DNA from: Candidatus Melainabacteria bacterium
Lineage (GTDB): Bacteria > Cyanobacteriota > Vampirovibrionia > Obscuribacterales > Obscuribacteraceae
DNA length: 64,000 bases
Direction: 5' to 3'
Assembly: GCA_003153555.1 (NCBI GenBank)
Contig: PLZS01000147.1
Span: forward strand, 1 to 64,000
Made by a program: the position numbers and the translations under genes. The notes under the pieces are model-generated. The model saw only the letters and a program-made list of their open reading frames with translations. It made no database searches and was not told the DNA's origin. Positions 34,340 to 42,628 of this stretch are shown here, in pieces. Numbering within the stretch: position 1 is the first letter of the stretch; each line of letters begins with the position of its first letter.

Positions 34340-36151
34340 TTAGTTACGTGAGGGATCGAAACCAACGAAGTTCGGCACGAACGTGTGCACACTTGCAATC
34401 GGGTTGCTGCTTAAATGTGTAGTCAGCAAGCCGTGATCAGACAATCCTCTGGTGATTAGTGGATTCTTGAAGAACGGTCTTACTTCAGGATTTGACATGG
34501 TGCCTTGAAGATTTTTATACAAGAATCCATCCAATCGTCCACCCATTGACTGGGTGGAAGTCGCGTCAGTTGGATTCAGGACTTTGAAACCAGCGTCGGT
34601 TAGTGGTTTAAGTTCAGTCGACTTATCGAGGAAAGTATTCCAGTCACCGGCGATGACACCAGAGAAGTTAGGTCCCAACACGTTGGCCAATCGTTGAGCT
34701 TGTTCAGTTCGCACCGGCGCAGTGGCTTCAGGTCCACCTCTCATGGACTTAAGATGGACTGTTACCGCTGAGAATTTTTCACCAGTAGCAGTGTCTTGCA
34801 AATCAACACGGAAAGCTGGTCTTAGATCCGGAATGTTATCGACATTGGCTATTTCTTCATAAGTGCTCGTTCCTAACACCTTCAGACGTGGATGAACGAG
34901 AAAGCCGACCGCTTGTCCTCTGCTATTGTCACGTGAAATTTCGAAATTGTAGCCGTTGTCCTTGGCGATTTTTGCCAGCCCATCAGCGTTGGCTTCTTCA
35001 ACAAACATCAGGTGATGTCTTGGCACAATCTGCTTGTAGGTGTCGGTGAAATACGCTGCTTTATCGCCGGTGAGGAATTCCATATTCCACTCGCCGAGAA
35101 TCAGATCACCTTTGGCATCAGCCATTGGCATTCCTTGCACACTCTTACCGACTTCGGACGCCACAACCTTCGCATCGGGAAGCGGGCGCGGTTTGCCCTC
35201 TTTGAAAACACTTAGTTGATCGAGATTGGTAGCATCGGGATGGTAGAAACCACGTTGAACAATCTCTTCTGGAGTTAGCTTGGCAAATTCTTCCGCGGTT
35301 GGATAACTCGGCTTGTTGTCTCTAATCCAGTCTGAATATGACGTTGATAGAGCATGAAGATCCATCGTGCCTGCAGGAGTAACCTTTTCAGCAGCTCCCG
35401 GTGCACTATCACTAGCAATAATTCCGTTCGCTCTAACATCGATGCTTCCAGACTGCTCTGTAGCTGGAGCAGATTTTGTCGATACACGCTTGAATCCTTC
35501 ATGAGCTAAAGGAATAACAGAATTTAGTGTCATGCCTTGGACTGCAGATTGCAGAACTTTATCCACCGGCGCCAGTTTTCCGTTTGAGAAAAGTTGAGAA
35601 CCTTCACTCATTACGGCGCCGCCAACAAATCCAGTCAGCGGATAGGAGGCGAATTTCGCCGCCACAGGCAAATCGCGACTGAGCATATTTCCTTTATCAA
35701 AAACGAGGAAACCAAGCCCCATTCCGACCGCATTGCCGAGTCGAGTGTGTCCTTCTTCAGGTTTTTGCAAGGCACCGAACATGGTCGCGCCAGCGACATT
35801 AGCCGCACGCGTTGACGTTAGGAGCGGGCTGAGAGCCTCGCCTACCTTAGTGCCTGCAAGTGCGCCGTCAGCCGCTCTAAAGACTTTACCGGCTCCTGCG
35901 CCTGCCAAAATGAATGGAGCTGCGGCGCCAACGCCGCCAGACAAGCCTTGAACAAACCAGTTAACGCTGTACGGTTTGGCTTCGTCGACCGCCAGATGAA
36001 GTTCAGGCAAATGGGTCACGTCTGCAGCAATGTTGTAAATCGCTAGAGGACCGGCATTCAGTGCCGGGTCAAGGACGTTGTGTGAAGCCCAGAGCAGGGC
36101 GTTCTCTGACTTATGGGTGTTTGTTGTTATCTCATGAGTGATATCAGGCAT
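34340..36151 (-). CDS. Gly/Ala-rich helical protein with C-terminal endonuclease/exonuclease/phosphatase domain
   Basis: 603 aa. Residues 40-250 are Gly/Ala-rich hydrophobic helices (LSGGVGAAAPFILAGAGAGK, YPLTGFVGGAVMSEGSQLFS), as in the protein at 6645. From about residue 345 an EEP domain is readable: LGEWNMEFL (metal Asn), LMFVEEAN (metal Glu), VTVHLKSM (His), GVIAGDWNTFLDKS (DxN), GGRLDGFLY (in place of RIDYIF) and RGLSDHGLLTTHL (SDH). All catalytic positions of the DNase I/phosphodiesterase family are present. No signal peptide is obvious. The substrate (nucleic acid, phosphoinositide-like or other phosphodiester) is unknown. Confidence 0.87.
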   Translation of the reverse strand: MPDITHEITTNTHKSENALLWASHNVLDPALNAGPLAIYNIAADVTHLPELHLAVDEAKPYSVNWFVQGLSGGVGAAAPFILAGAGAGKVFRAADGALAGTKVGEALSPLLTSTRAANVAGATMFGALQKPEEGHTRLGNAVGMGLGFLVFDKGNMLSRDLPVAAKFASYPLTGFVGGAVMSEGSQLFSNGKLAPVDKVLQSAVQGMTLNSVIPLAHEGFKRVSTKSAPATEQSGSIDVRANGIIASDSAPGAAEKVTPAGTMDLHALSTSYSDWIRDNKPSYPTAEEFAKLTPEEIVQRGFYHPDATNLDQLSVFKEGKPRPLPDAKVVASEVGKSVQGMPMADAKGDLILGEWNMEFLTGDKAAYFTDTYKQIVPRHHLMFVEEANADGLAKIAKDNGYNFEISRDNSRGQAVGFLVHPRLKVLGTSTYEEIANVDNIPDLRPAFRVDLQDTATGEKFSAVTVHLKSMRGGPEATAPVRTEQAQRLANVLGPNFSGVIAGDWNTFLDKSTELKPLTDAGFKVLNPTDATSTQSMGGRLDGFLYKNLQGTMSNPEVRPFFKNPLITRGLSDHGLLTTHLSSNPIASVHTFVPNFVGFDPSRN

Positions 36152-36394
36152 AAATCCACCGCGTTCTCAACTAGCCACGCCCAAGTTTTGCTTTTTGAGC
36201 TTCCCTCTTCAATGGGGTATCTACGGTAGTGATTTCGTAGTTTCCGCTAGTCACGCCAAAAACTTGACCGGCAAAAGCGGGGCGCGGACTGCAAGTAGCG
36301 GTGGCGCATGGGAATATCAGACCACTTGGCGTTCTAAATCGCATCCGCAAACGTCAACACGAGCCTGACAACTGAACCATCAACTGAATTTGCC

Positions 36395-36553
36395 ATGGCA
36401 ACTCTATCTCCAGTTGAAGATGGAGCGTTTATGGGCGCCTTGAAGGACATAAAAACCGGCTCTCCTCAGAGCATGTCGTTTACGAGCCGCGGCATCGTAA
36501 TAAAGAAAACCCTAACACCTAAAAAGAAGAGTGATACCACTCACAAGTCTTAG
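36395..36553 (+). CDS. Possible small gene, 52 aa
   Basis: An ATG frame reading MATLSPVEDGAFMGALKDIK followed by a Lys/Thr-rich end (TLTPKKKSDTTHKS). It has balanced composition and ends four bases before the stop of the opposing small gene. No Shine-Dalgarno is visible. The gap before it (36152-36394) holds nothing I can identify. Confidence 0.3.
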   Translation: MATLSPVEDGAFMGALKDIKTGSPQSMSFTSRGIVIKKTLTPKKKSDTTHKS

Positions 36554-36556
36554 AAC

Positions 36557-36733
36557 TCAGTGAAAGGATTTCATCACAGACCTGGTGAAAGACATGACCT
36601 GAGGCGGCATTTTTAACGACGATCTAAAAAACCACATCCCACCTATTACTATCACCGCTCCAAGCGCGATTGATAGCTGAGCGCTCGGGCTGAGTGGTGG
36701 CGCGCTGGCTTGTCTACTTCTCAGGTCTGACAT
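36557..36733 (-). CDS. Small single-span membrane protein, 58 aa
   Basis: From the ATG at 36733, with AGAGG seven bases upstream, the frame encodes a polar Ser/Pro-rich start (MSDLRSRQASAPPLSPS), one clear membrane helix (LSIALGAVIVIGGMWFF) and a basic tail with several Met. Length and composition fit a genuine small membrane protein. It is not related to its neighbours. Confidence 0.55.
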   Translation of the reverse strand: MSDLRSRQASAPPLSPSAQLSIALGAVIVIGGMWFFRSSLKMPPQVMSFTRSVMKSFH

Positions 36734-37021
36734 CGTAAGCCTCTAAAAGTTGATGAGATGATCATACCTTGTACAACTGGATTCGTCGTTTTCAAGAAAG
36801 CAATTTGTGCCTTAATGTGGAATTTTCACAAGCGAAGCAACGCTCGAGCCGCAGTTAAGACACATCATGCCATCGAGTTGCTCTGAACCATAGACCTTCG
36901 TAATAAAGCGTAGCACTGAATTCTTTCATAATCCTGATCAGAGACTCTGCAGAAAACCAGGTGACTTTGGTCTATCCTACATTTAGTTCGTGAAGCTTCG
37001 TGAGGCTTTCGTGAAGTAACC
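36734..37021. other. Gene-free stretch
   Basis: About 290 bases with no supported coding region, repeat or hairpin. It may hold the promoter of the small membrane gene at 36733. Confidence 0.5.
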
Positions 37022-37053
37022 GAGCAAAAACAAAGGCACCAAATGAGGTGCCT
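37022..37053 (-). terminator. Rho-independent terminator of the small acidic gene
   Basis: On the minus strand AGGCACC-TCATTT-GGTGCCT forms a perfect 7-bp stem followed directly by TTGTTTTTG. It lies 35 bases after the stop at 37088. It is the clearest member of the CACC..GGTG hairpin family. Confidence 0.8.
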
Positions 37054-37087
37054 CTGCTAATCTAATCTGTCAAACTAAATGTCTGAA

Positions 37088-37285
37088 TTATCGGTATGTG
37101 CGACGTGCTGACTTAACTTCTCTGCGAACGGTTTCTTCTACTTCGGAGGAATCCACTACAGAATATTCAGCCATCCACTCGGCTCTCATTTCGTTGAAGA
37201 TGCCGGAACGCATTCCAGGATTGCAATCCATGATGTGCAGGCATTCGGCGACTTGGGTTGGGATATCGGTAAAACTGTCGCTCAT
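37088..37285 (-). CDS. Small protein of unknown function, 65 aa
   Basis: MSDSFTDIPTQVAECLHIMD, then an amphipathic helical region and a basic end (RREVKSARRTYR). GAGGA precedes the ATG by about ten bases, and a strong terminator follows, so it is a complete transcription unit. No family recognised; two Cys in an ECLHIMDC segment could bind metal or form a bridge. Confidence 0.72.
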   Translation of the reverse strand: MSDSFTDIPTQVAECLHIMDCNPGMRSGIFNEMRAEWMAEYSVVDSSEVEETVRREVKSARRTYR

Positions 37286-37713
37286 TGGTGGATGTCCTCA
37301 AAATACGTACTGGTTTAATGGTTTACAGGTCAAATGCAATAGAGTGTCAGCGCTGCTTCTAGTTCAGCTGCGCTTGGTGTCGGACCGAGAATTTGTTTTT
37401 GCAGTTGCGTTGCCCTGCTGCTAGTTTTATGCCCGGCCCAACCATTCCTAATCACCTATCCGCTAAATTGCCGAAATTCCAGCTCCGTGAGGCTTAAACA
37501 GGTGTTGGAGCAAATTCAACTTAAGATTTAAGGTTTGGTTTTAGCTAAATCTCGTCAATTCCAGGGTTTCCAAGCGGGATCCCGACCAGAAAAGCCACCA
37601 GACGGGTGCAATCTGGAGCAAATCCTCTGCCATGCCTCAATCAGCATCGCTCCTCAGATCTTCAACCGATATCGGTTTAGATTTCTCAGGTGTTCGCAAA
37701 GTCCAGCAGGGCA
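37286..37713. other. Gene-free stretch with one GATATC palindrome
   Basis: No coding region is supported. It contains the palindrome at 37664-37677 and otherwise nothing I recognise. Confidence 0.55.
37664..37677. repeat. AACCGATATCGGTT palindrome, copy at 37.7 kb
   Basis: AACCGATATCGGTT, followed by TAG, stands 37 bases beyond the stop of eutA, with no start codon of a supported gene nearby. Its location at a gene end weakens a simple operator reading of the family. Confidence 0.65.
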
Positions 37714-39168
37714 CTATTTCTGAGCTGCAAACACTAAGTCCTTAATGACCACGGGAACGGCCTGGTTGTTGGCAATCGGCAGGCCGATATCGATGAAATC
37801 GCCGCCTACATCGTCCTGGATACCATCCAGGCAGACTACGTCCGACGCGGGAAGCTCATGGCGCAGCAATTGGCCGAGGGCCGCGCCTATGTCGTGTGCA
37901 CATAAGAGGATAAGGGGTCCCAATGCCCTGTGGCTGATGAATGCAGCGGCCAAGGACCTAGCCCAGCGCCCTAGTTGTCCATAACCCATGCGCTGTAACT
38001 CAGGCAGGAAGAGAGCGACCGGCTCGTTGTGCCATCTGAGGTCGCAGCTAACCAGGGTCCTACTGATTCTGTCCTGGACAAGCTCAGCTATGACCTCGGC
38101 AGGAAGCGAGGGGTCGAGAGGACCGAGTCCCTCGAAGGGTCGGATCATACGGACGCCCAACAGTGGCAGTACACCCGGAGCAACAGCTATGGTAGACCCG
38201 CTTAGCTGAAAGCTGTAAATGCCGGCTCCGATAACCGTTGCCCGAATCGGAGCTGTAGGGATAGCGAAACAAATCGATTGCTCATTCAGCTTTTTAACGA
38301 GGGACCTTCCCAAGTACACGCCCATGTCACCATATTCGGTATCAAGGTGTCTAGTTGAAATAGTTGACATAATTTCCGCGACGCCGCCCGAAAACCAATA
38401 TTCATCGATCGCATCTGTGTAGTCTAGAGGTGGGGTAATTAACAGAGGATGCTCATAGCCAACTTGGGTCAGCATACTCACTAGACACTCAGCTGCGTAG
38501 TCTGTCAGTATGCTTGCCAACAAAACATCTATTTGTGCACCGATTACCAATAACTCACCTAACTGATTTCCGATAGCTCGCCCAGACTCTGTAATCCGCA
38601 GCACCGTTAAATCCTCACTGACACATAAAAATCTTCCGCCGATGGATATAGCGGCAGTCGCCTCTGGGTGACCATTTTTAAAAATGGCGACATTTGATGT
38701 GCCGCCGCCTATGTCAATGTTGCAAATGGTCTTGCGGCGAGATTTTGAGTACTCAGCCGCCCCGGAGCCTCGCCCCGCTAAGACGCTTTCAAGATTCGGT
38801 CCCGCGCTGGCTACAACAAATTGCCCGGCCATATTAGAGAGTCGCTCCGCAACGACTTCTGCGTTGCGGAGCAGTGCGGTTTCTCCGGTCACGATCACTG
38901 CACCAGATGTGATATCACTATTCTCTAATCCAGCTATTTCATATTGCTGTTGCAAGAAAGCAACAATTCCTGCTGCATCTATGGTTCCATCAGTTGCAAG
39001 CGGAGTTAGTTGAATCGGACTTTGGTAAACAATCTCTTGCCTCTCTATAACAATGCGCTCAGGCTCGGCCGCTCGCGACACATTTGCCAGATACAAGCGA
39101 CTTACGGTTAGATGAGTTGAAGTGGTGCCTACATCGATTCCGACACTTAAAATCGGTTTGATGGACAC
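37714..39168 (-). CDS. eutA: Ethanolamine ammonia-lyase reactivating factor EutA
   Basis: 484 aa, ASKHA ATPase-fold chaperone that exchanges damaged B12 cofactor from ethanolamine ammonia-lyase. Visible: phosphate-1 motif LSVGIDVGTTSTHLTVSRL, the ITSGAVIVTGETALLRNAEV block, phosphate-2 motif ICNIDIGGGTSNVAIFKNGH, and the later SGGVAE and GAGIYSFQLSGSTI motifs characteristic of EutA. The start is GTG at 39168 with GGGGAGGA five bases upstream. It lies 30 bases after eutC on the same strand, so eutC-eutA form an operon. Full length for the family. Confidence 0.92.
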   Translation of the reverse strand: MSIKPILSVGIDVGTTSTHLTVSRLYLANVSRAAEPERIVIERQEIVYQSPIQLTPLATDGTIDAAGIVAFLQQQYEIAGLENSDITSGAVIVTGETALLRNAEVVAERLSNMAGQFVVASAGPNLESVLAGRGSGAAEYSKSRRKTICNIDIGGGTSNVAIFKNGHPEATAAISIGGRFLCVSEDLTVLRITESGRAIGNQLGELLVIGAQIDVLLASILTDYAAECLVSMLTQVGYEHPLLITPPLDYTDAIDEYWFSGGVAEIMSTISTRHLDTEYGDMGVYLGRSLVKKLNEQSICFAIPTAPIRATVIGAGIYSFQLSGSTIAVAPGVLPLLGVRMIRPFEGLGPLDPSLPAEVIAELVQDRISRTLVSCDLRWHNEPVALFLPELQRMGYGQLGRWARSLAAAFISHRALGPLILLCAHDIGAALGQLLRHELPASDVVCLDGIQDDVGGDFIDIGLPIANNQAVPVVIKDLVFAAQK

Positions 39169-39198
39169 GATTCCTCCCCATACTTGACTGCTAATCTG

Positions 39199-39945
39199 CT
39201 AGCTTACGTAATTTTGTTGCAGTCTCACGCCGGACATTTTAAGTGAAAGAATTCGTTTGGCCAATTGCACCACACACGCACCAGCCTCAACAGGAAGAGT
39301 ACCAAGAGCGTGAATATTTGACACAACTGTTCTGTCAGAGCTGATTGTTTCTGGACCGGGGTTGTATGTGAGGTAAGCGCTCATGCTGCCGGATGTAGAC
39401 AAACCGGGCCGTTCGCCAACTAAATTAATTGCCAGTTTCATTCCAAGTGCGTGGGCAATTTGGTCTGCCACTGCGACACGTCCGTAGCGAACGACAACTG
39501 GGAGCCCGCAAGTAATGTTCTCAAGTTTGAGCCCATCCAAAATCATCGGCAAAGCATCTGGAATGTTTTCGTCAATCGCCTGCGCTGAAAGTCCATCGCT
39601 GATTACGATCTGCACGTCCAGATTTTGCGGGCACAGCTGCAGCAACTGATCGATAGTTTCCGGCCCTGCCTGCTTCCCCTTGGGCGGAAAAGATATAAAA
39701 TCTAGCTTGCTTGCGGCTTGAGACTGGATGATTGGATAATGCCGCTCCCGCGCAAAGATAAGAAATTGCTCGCTGAATTCGCTCTTCACAGCGTCTTTAG
39801 CCATAGCATGGTCTTGACGAAATTTAAGCCACGATGCTGTAATCGGACGAACGCCAGCGCGGCCGACGGCGACTCGAGCCGGAGTCGAGGTACGAAATTC
39901 AGCCAACACTTGGCTTTCTTGAGGGTACTTGGCCCACCGTGTCAT
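39199..39945 (-). CDS. eutC: Ethanolamine ammonia-lyase small subunit EutC
   Basis: About 248 aa. Family blocks: STPARVAVGRAGVRPITASW, then LKFRQDHAMAKDAVKSEF, VQIVISDGLSAQAIDENIPD, the B12-proximal GERPGLSTSGSMSAYLTYNP, and SNIHALGTLPVEAGACVV. With EutB it forms the adenosylcobalamin enzyme that converts ethanolamine to acetaldehyde and ammonia. The ATG at 39945 is preferred, with AGGAGAAGAG immediately upstream; a TTG further up lacks support. It is divergent from eutB, an unusual arrangement since the subunits are normally co-transcribed. Confidence 0.92.
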   Translation of the reverse strand: MTRWAKYPQESQVLAEFRTSTPARVAVGRAGVRPITASWLKFRQDHAMAKDAVKSEFSEQFLIFARERHYPIIQSQAASKLDFISFPPKGKQAGPETIDQLLQLCPQNLDVQIVISDGLSAQAIDENIPDALPMILDGLKLENITCGLPVVVRYGRVAVADQIAHALGMKLAINLVGERPGLSTSGSMSAYLTYNPGPETISSDRTVVSNIHALGTLPVEAGACVVQLAKRILSLKMSGVRLQQNYVS

Positions 39946-40015
39946 CTCTTCTCCTGGCAAAGTTTCTATGACACGTTACACTATAGTCACTTTCAAGGGT
40001 TAGAAGCAATTTCAT
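39946..40015. promoter_or_regulatory. Short divergent promoter region between eutC and eutB
   Basis: Only 70 bases separate the two start codons, so both promoters and any operator must fit here. The A/T-rich core TTACACTATAGT (39976-39987) could serve as a -10 region for eutB. The two promoters probably overlap, which would let one regulator control both. Confidence 0.45.
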
Positions 40016-41383
40016 ATGGATCTTTCCTTGAGTTTATCCTGCACAGTACGTGCGAACAAATTCAATTTCAGCAGCATCAAAGAGGTGCTGGCTAAATCGA
40101 ACGAAGTAAAAGCCGGCGATTTGTTGGCAGGAATTTCAGCGACCTCGGAATTGGAGCGAGTGGCAGCCAAGCAGGTTCTGTCCGAATTGTCACTGCAGGC
40201 ACTTCGCAACCATCCAGTGGTGCCATACGAAGATGATGCAATAACAAGACTGATTGACGATTCGCTTGATGCTAAGGCCTGGCTCAAAATTAAAAATTGG
40301 ACTGTTGCAGAATTGCGCGAATTTATTCTGCAGGCCGAAACGACAGAGATTGATGCAATAAAATACGCCCTGACTGGCGAGATGGCCGCGGCAGTAACGA
40401 AATTGATGTCCAACTTAGATCTAATTAGTGCGGCAAAGAAATGCCAGGTCGTGGCTTCCGCAAATTCCTCTTTGGGCTTGAGTGGGGTACTTGGGTCGAG
40501 GCTGCAACCAAATCATCCAGCCGATTCTGCTCAAGGAATTTTGGCTTCGATATACGAAGGACTATCGTACGGAATTGGTGATGCTGTGATCGGCATCAAT
40601 CCAGTTCATGACACTCCCGAGTCCGTAGAGCGATTGCTTCATCTGACCGACAAAGTGATTGATAGATTGCAGATTCCGACGCAAAACTGCATCTTGAGCC
40701 ATGTCACGACGCAAATGCGAGCCATTGAAAATGGTGCACCAGCAGGATTGATTTTTCAAAGCATTGCGGGAACCGAGAAAGGTAATACTGCATTTGGTAT
40801 CACGCTCGAAATGCTGACCGACGCAAAAAATTTGGGATTGGCTAAATGCAAAAACAAAGGTGGCAAGCCAATGTATTTCGAAACCGGGCAAGGATCAGAG
40901 CTTTCGTCTCGATCAAACAACGACGCAGACCAGGTAACCTTGGAGGCCAGATGCTATGCCATGGCACGAACATTTGATCCATTTTTGGTAAATGACGTGT
41001 GCGGCTTCATCGGTCCCGAATACTTGGCGGATGGAAGACAGATGATTCGCGCCGGGCTAGAAGATCATTTCATGGGGAAATTGTTAGGTGTGCCTATGGG
41101 CATCGACGCTTGCTACACGAATCATATGGAAGCGGATCAAAACGATCTCGAAAATCTCTCGGTGCTGCTTGTCGCGGCCGGTGTCAATTACTTCATGGGC
41201 GTGCCCATGGGAGATGATGTAATGTTGGGATATCAAACCACTAGCTACCATGATGTCGCGTCCTTGCGCGAGCTCATGAATTGCGCTCCTGCTCCAGAGT
41301 TTGAAAAGTGGTTGGAAGAGCGCGGACTGATGAAAAATCGAAAGCTTACTGACAAGGCGGGAGACGCGGCCAGCTTTTTCTAA
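40016..41383 (+). CDS. eutB: Ethanolamine ammonia-lyase large subunit EutB
   Basis: 455 aa, TIM-barrel catalytic subunit, standard length. Characteristic stretches: GDLLAGISATSELERVAAKQ, RLQPNHPADSAQGILASIYE, GLSYGIGDAVIGINPVHDTP, FQSIAGTEKGNTAFGITLEM, MYFETGQGSELSSRSNNDAD, CGFIGPEYLADGRQMIRAGL, MGIDACYTNHMEADQNDLEN and NYFMGVPMGDDVMLGYQTTS. These cover the substrate and cobalamin pocket. It is transcribed away from eutC. No microcompartment shell or eutH-like transporter gene is in the window. It is followed by two 36-base tandem repeats. Confidence 0.95.
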   Translation: MDLSLSLSCTVRANKFNFSSIKEVLAKSNEVKAGDLLAGISATSELERVAAKQVLSELSLQALRNHPVVPYEDDAITRLIDDSLDAKAWLKIKNWTVAELREFILQAETTEIDAIKYALTGEMAAAVTKLMSNLDLISAAKKCQVVASANSSLGLSGVLGSRLQPNHPADSAQGILASIYEGLSYGIGDAVIGINPVHDTPESVERLLHLTDKVIDRLQIPTQNCILSHVTTQMRAIENGAPAGLIFQSIAGTEKGNTAFGITLEMLTDAKNLGLAKCKNKGGKPMYFETGQGSELSSRSNNDADQVTLEARCYAMARTFDPFLVNDVCGFIGPEYLADGRQMIRAGLEDHFMGKLLGVPMGIDACYTNHMEADQNDLENLSVLLVAAGVNYFMGVPMGDDVMLGYQTTSYHDVASLRELMNCAPAPEFEKWLEERGLMKNRKLTDKAGDAASFF

Positions 41384-41391
41384 AAGCGGCG

Positions 41392-41463
41392 TTCGCCCAT
41401 ACAATGAAATCCTTTACTGGTGGTCGCTTCGCCAGTACCATGAAACTCTGTACTGGCGATTAC
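41392..41463. repeat. Two imperfect 36-base tandem repeats after eutB
   Basis: Units start at 41392 and 41428. Both open with TTCGCC, share TAC.ATGAAA in the middle and end near TACTGG. Within them TACTGG (41415-41420) can pair with CCAGTA (41432-41437), and that arm can pair alternatively with TACTGG at 41451-41456, so two mutually exclusive hairpins are possible beyond the eutB stop. Confidence 0.5.
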
Positions 41464-41573
41464 CTACCAACGTATGCGTTCATGCCCGCAACAACTTGAT
41501 TGACGAAATGAATCCCCAATAGAACTCCGAAAAGCAGAATCAGCAAAGTAGCAAGACTTTCTTTAGAACTCAT
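41460..41573 (-). CDS. Possible 37-aa membrane protein
   Basis: From the ATG at 41573 (CAGG eight bases before it) the frame gives MSSKESLATLLILLFGVLLG and then IHFVNQVVAGMNAYVGR: a single hydrophobic helix with short ends. A longer frame begins upstream but has no RBS. The remaining gap to 41831 shows nothing else. Confidence 0.42.
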   Translation of the reverse strand: MSSKESLATLLILLFGVLLGIHFVNQVVAGMNAYVGR

Positions 41574-41831
41574 AAAACTAACCTGATAAATCTGATTGTG
41601 CAAAAATGTGTCACGTAAAAGCGCAACTAGTAAGTGATTGAGTAGTACGGACATTTGGCATATTGCCTCTGTCACGTCCGATGATTTCGGAATTGGACCT
41701 GGTTTGTCAATGGTATATACAAAAGACTCGAATTTTGGACACTACCAGTCAAACATTTTGCGGGCCACTTTTGAAAATCTGCCTCTAGCGTAAACTACTG
41801 AAGGATTGCCTGGCTTTGATATGATTTCGGA

Positions 41832-42500
41832 ATGCGCGACTTGAAAATATTTGTCCAAGTTTTGTTGGTGCTATTGTGCATGATTTTTGTCATGTCCGTC
41901 TTCGTTTGGATGCGTTGCTCCATAGAGGGAAGACGAGTGACAGCAGGCAACATGGCCCCCACTCTAAATCAAAACGAAAAAGTGTTGTTCGATCTGACCT
42001 CTTACCGTATGGGCAAGCCCTTTGTGCGCGGACAAATTATTCTGTTTTTCCCTCCCTATGTAAAAGTGGCAACAAAGGACATAAGTACCAGTCCAATGAA
42101 TATTTTGGACAAAGCTTTCGCCCCACCATCTCTGCATTCTCCTGAGTCGTCGATCAAGCGAATCATCGGTATACCAGGCGACAAAATAGAAATGAAAAGC
42201 AACGGAAAACTCTTTGTCAACGATGTCTCTATCCCCGAGCCTTATGTTAAAGAAGCCGCCAAATACGAGCTGGGGACACTTAAGGATTTGGGCGGTCAAA
42301 TGTTGTCCGGAGGAGCAGTGTATCCGTACCCAGGACAAGACGAGCCCATTGTGGTGCCACCAGGGTGTTTATTTGTACTGGGCGACAACCGCAATAACAG
42401 CCAAGACAGCCACCTGTGGGGTTTCCTAAACCAGGACCGAGTGCTCGGAAAAGCGATTATGATTTTCTATCCGCGCATGCAACTAATCACTAACCCTTAA
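41832..42500 (+). CDS. Signal peptidase I homologue lacking the catalytic serine
   Basis: 222 aa. One N-terminal membrane helix (FVQVLLVLLCMIFVMSVFVW), then the S26 fold. Box B reads VTAGNMAPTL: N40 replaces the nucleophilic Ser of (S/G)xSMxPTL. Box D keeps the general-base lysine (K109 in SIKRIIGIPGD) and box E is intact (GDNRNNSQDSHLWGF, 184-198). An AGC-to-AAC change would account for it. Without Ser the canonical peptidase reaction is not expected, so the protein may be inactive, regulatory, or altered in mechanism. An insertion lies between boxes B and D. A separate functional lepB presumably exists elsewhere. Confidence 0.88.
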   Translation: MRDLKIFVQVLLVLLCMIFVMSVFVWMRCSIEGRRVTAGNMAPTLNQNEKVLFDLTSYRMGKPFVRGQIILFFPPYVKVATKDISTSPMNILDKAFAPPSLHSPESSIKRIIGIPGDKIEMKSNGKLFVNDVSIPEPYVKEAAKYELGTLKDLGGQMLSGGAVYPYPGQDEPIVVPPGCLFVLGDNRNNSQDSHLWGFLNQDRVLGKAIMIFYPRMQLITNP

Positions 42501-42583
42501 TGGTTTAGAGCCGCATCCTAAATCTAGCCTAAATGCAACTGTGCCGTTGTGCAGGGCAACGCAGCGTATAAAAATCAGTCTAA

Positions 42584-42604
42584 TGGTCACCGAATACGGT
42601 GCCA
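42584..42604. terminator. CACC..GGTG hairpin between convergent genes
   Basis: CACCG-AATA-CGGTG (42588-42601), extended by TGG/CCA outside, lies between the stops of the signal peptidase homologue (+) and the adenine methylase (-). A second small stem, GCGG-TTTTTAT-CCGC, follows at about 42612-42626. Confidence 0.5.
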
Positions 42605-42628
42605 GATGCAGCGGTTTTTATCCGCAGA

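Noticed and set aside
34137..34343. Possible 68-aa protein with one hydrophobic segment
   Set aside because: It starts at TTG with no RBS and overlaps the end of the nuclease-like gene; the composition is not convincing.
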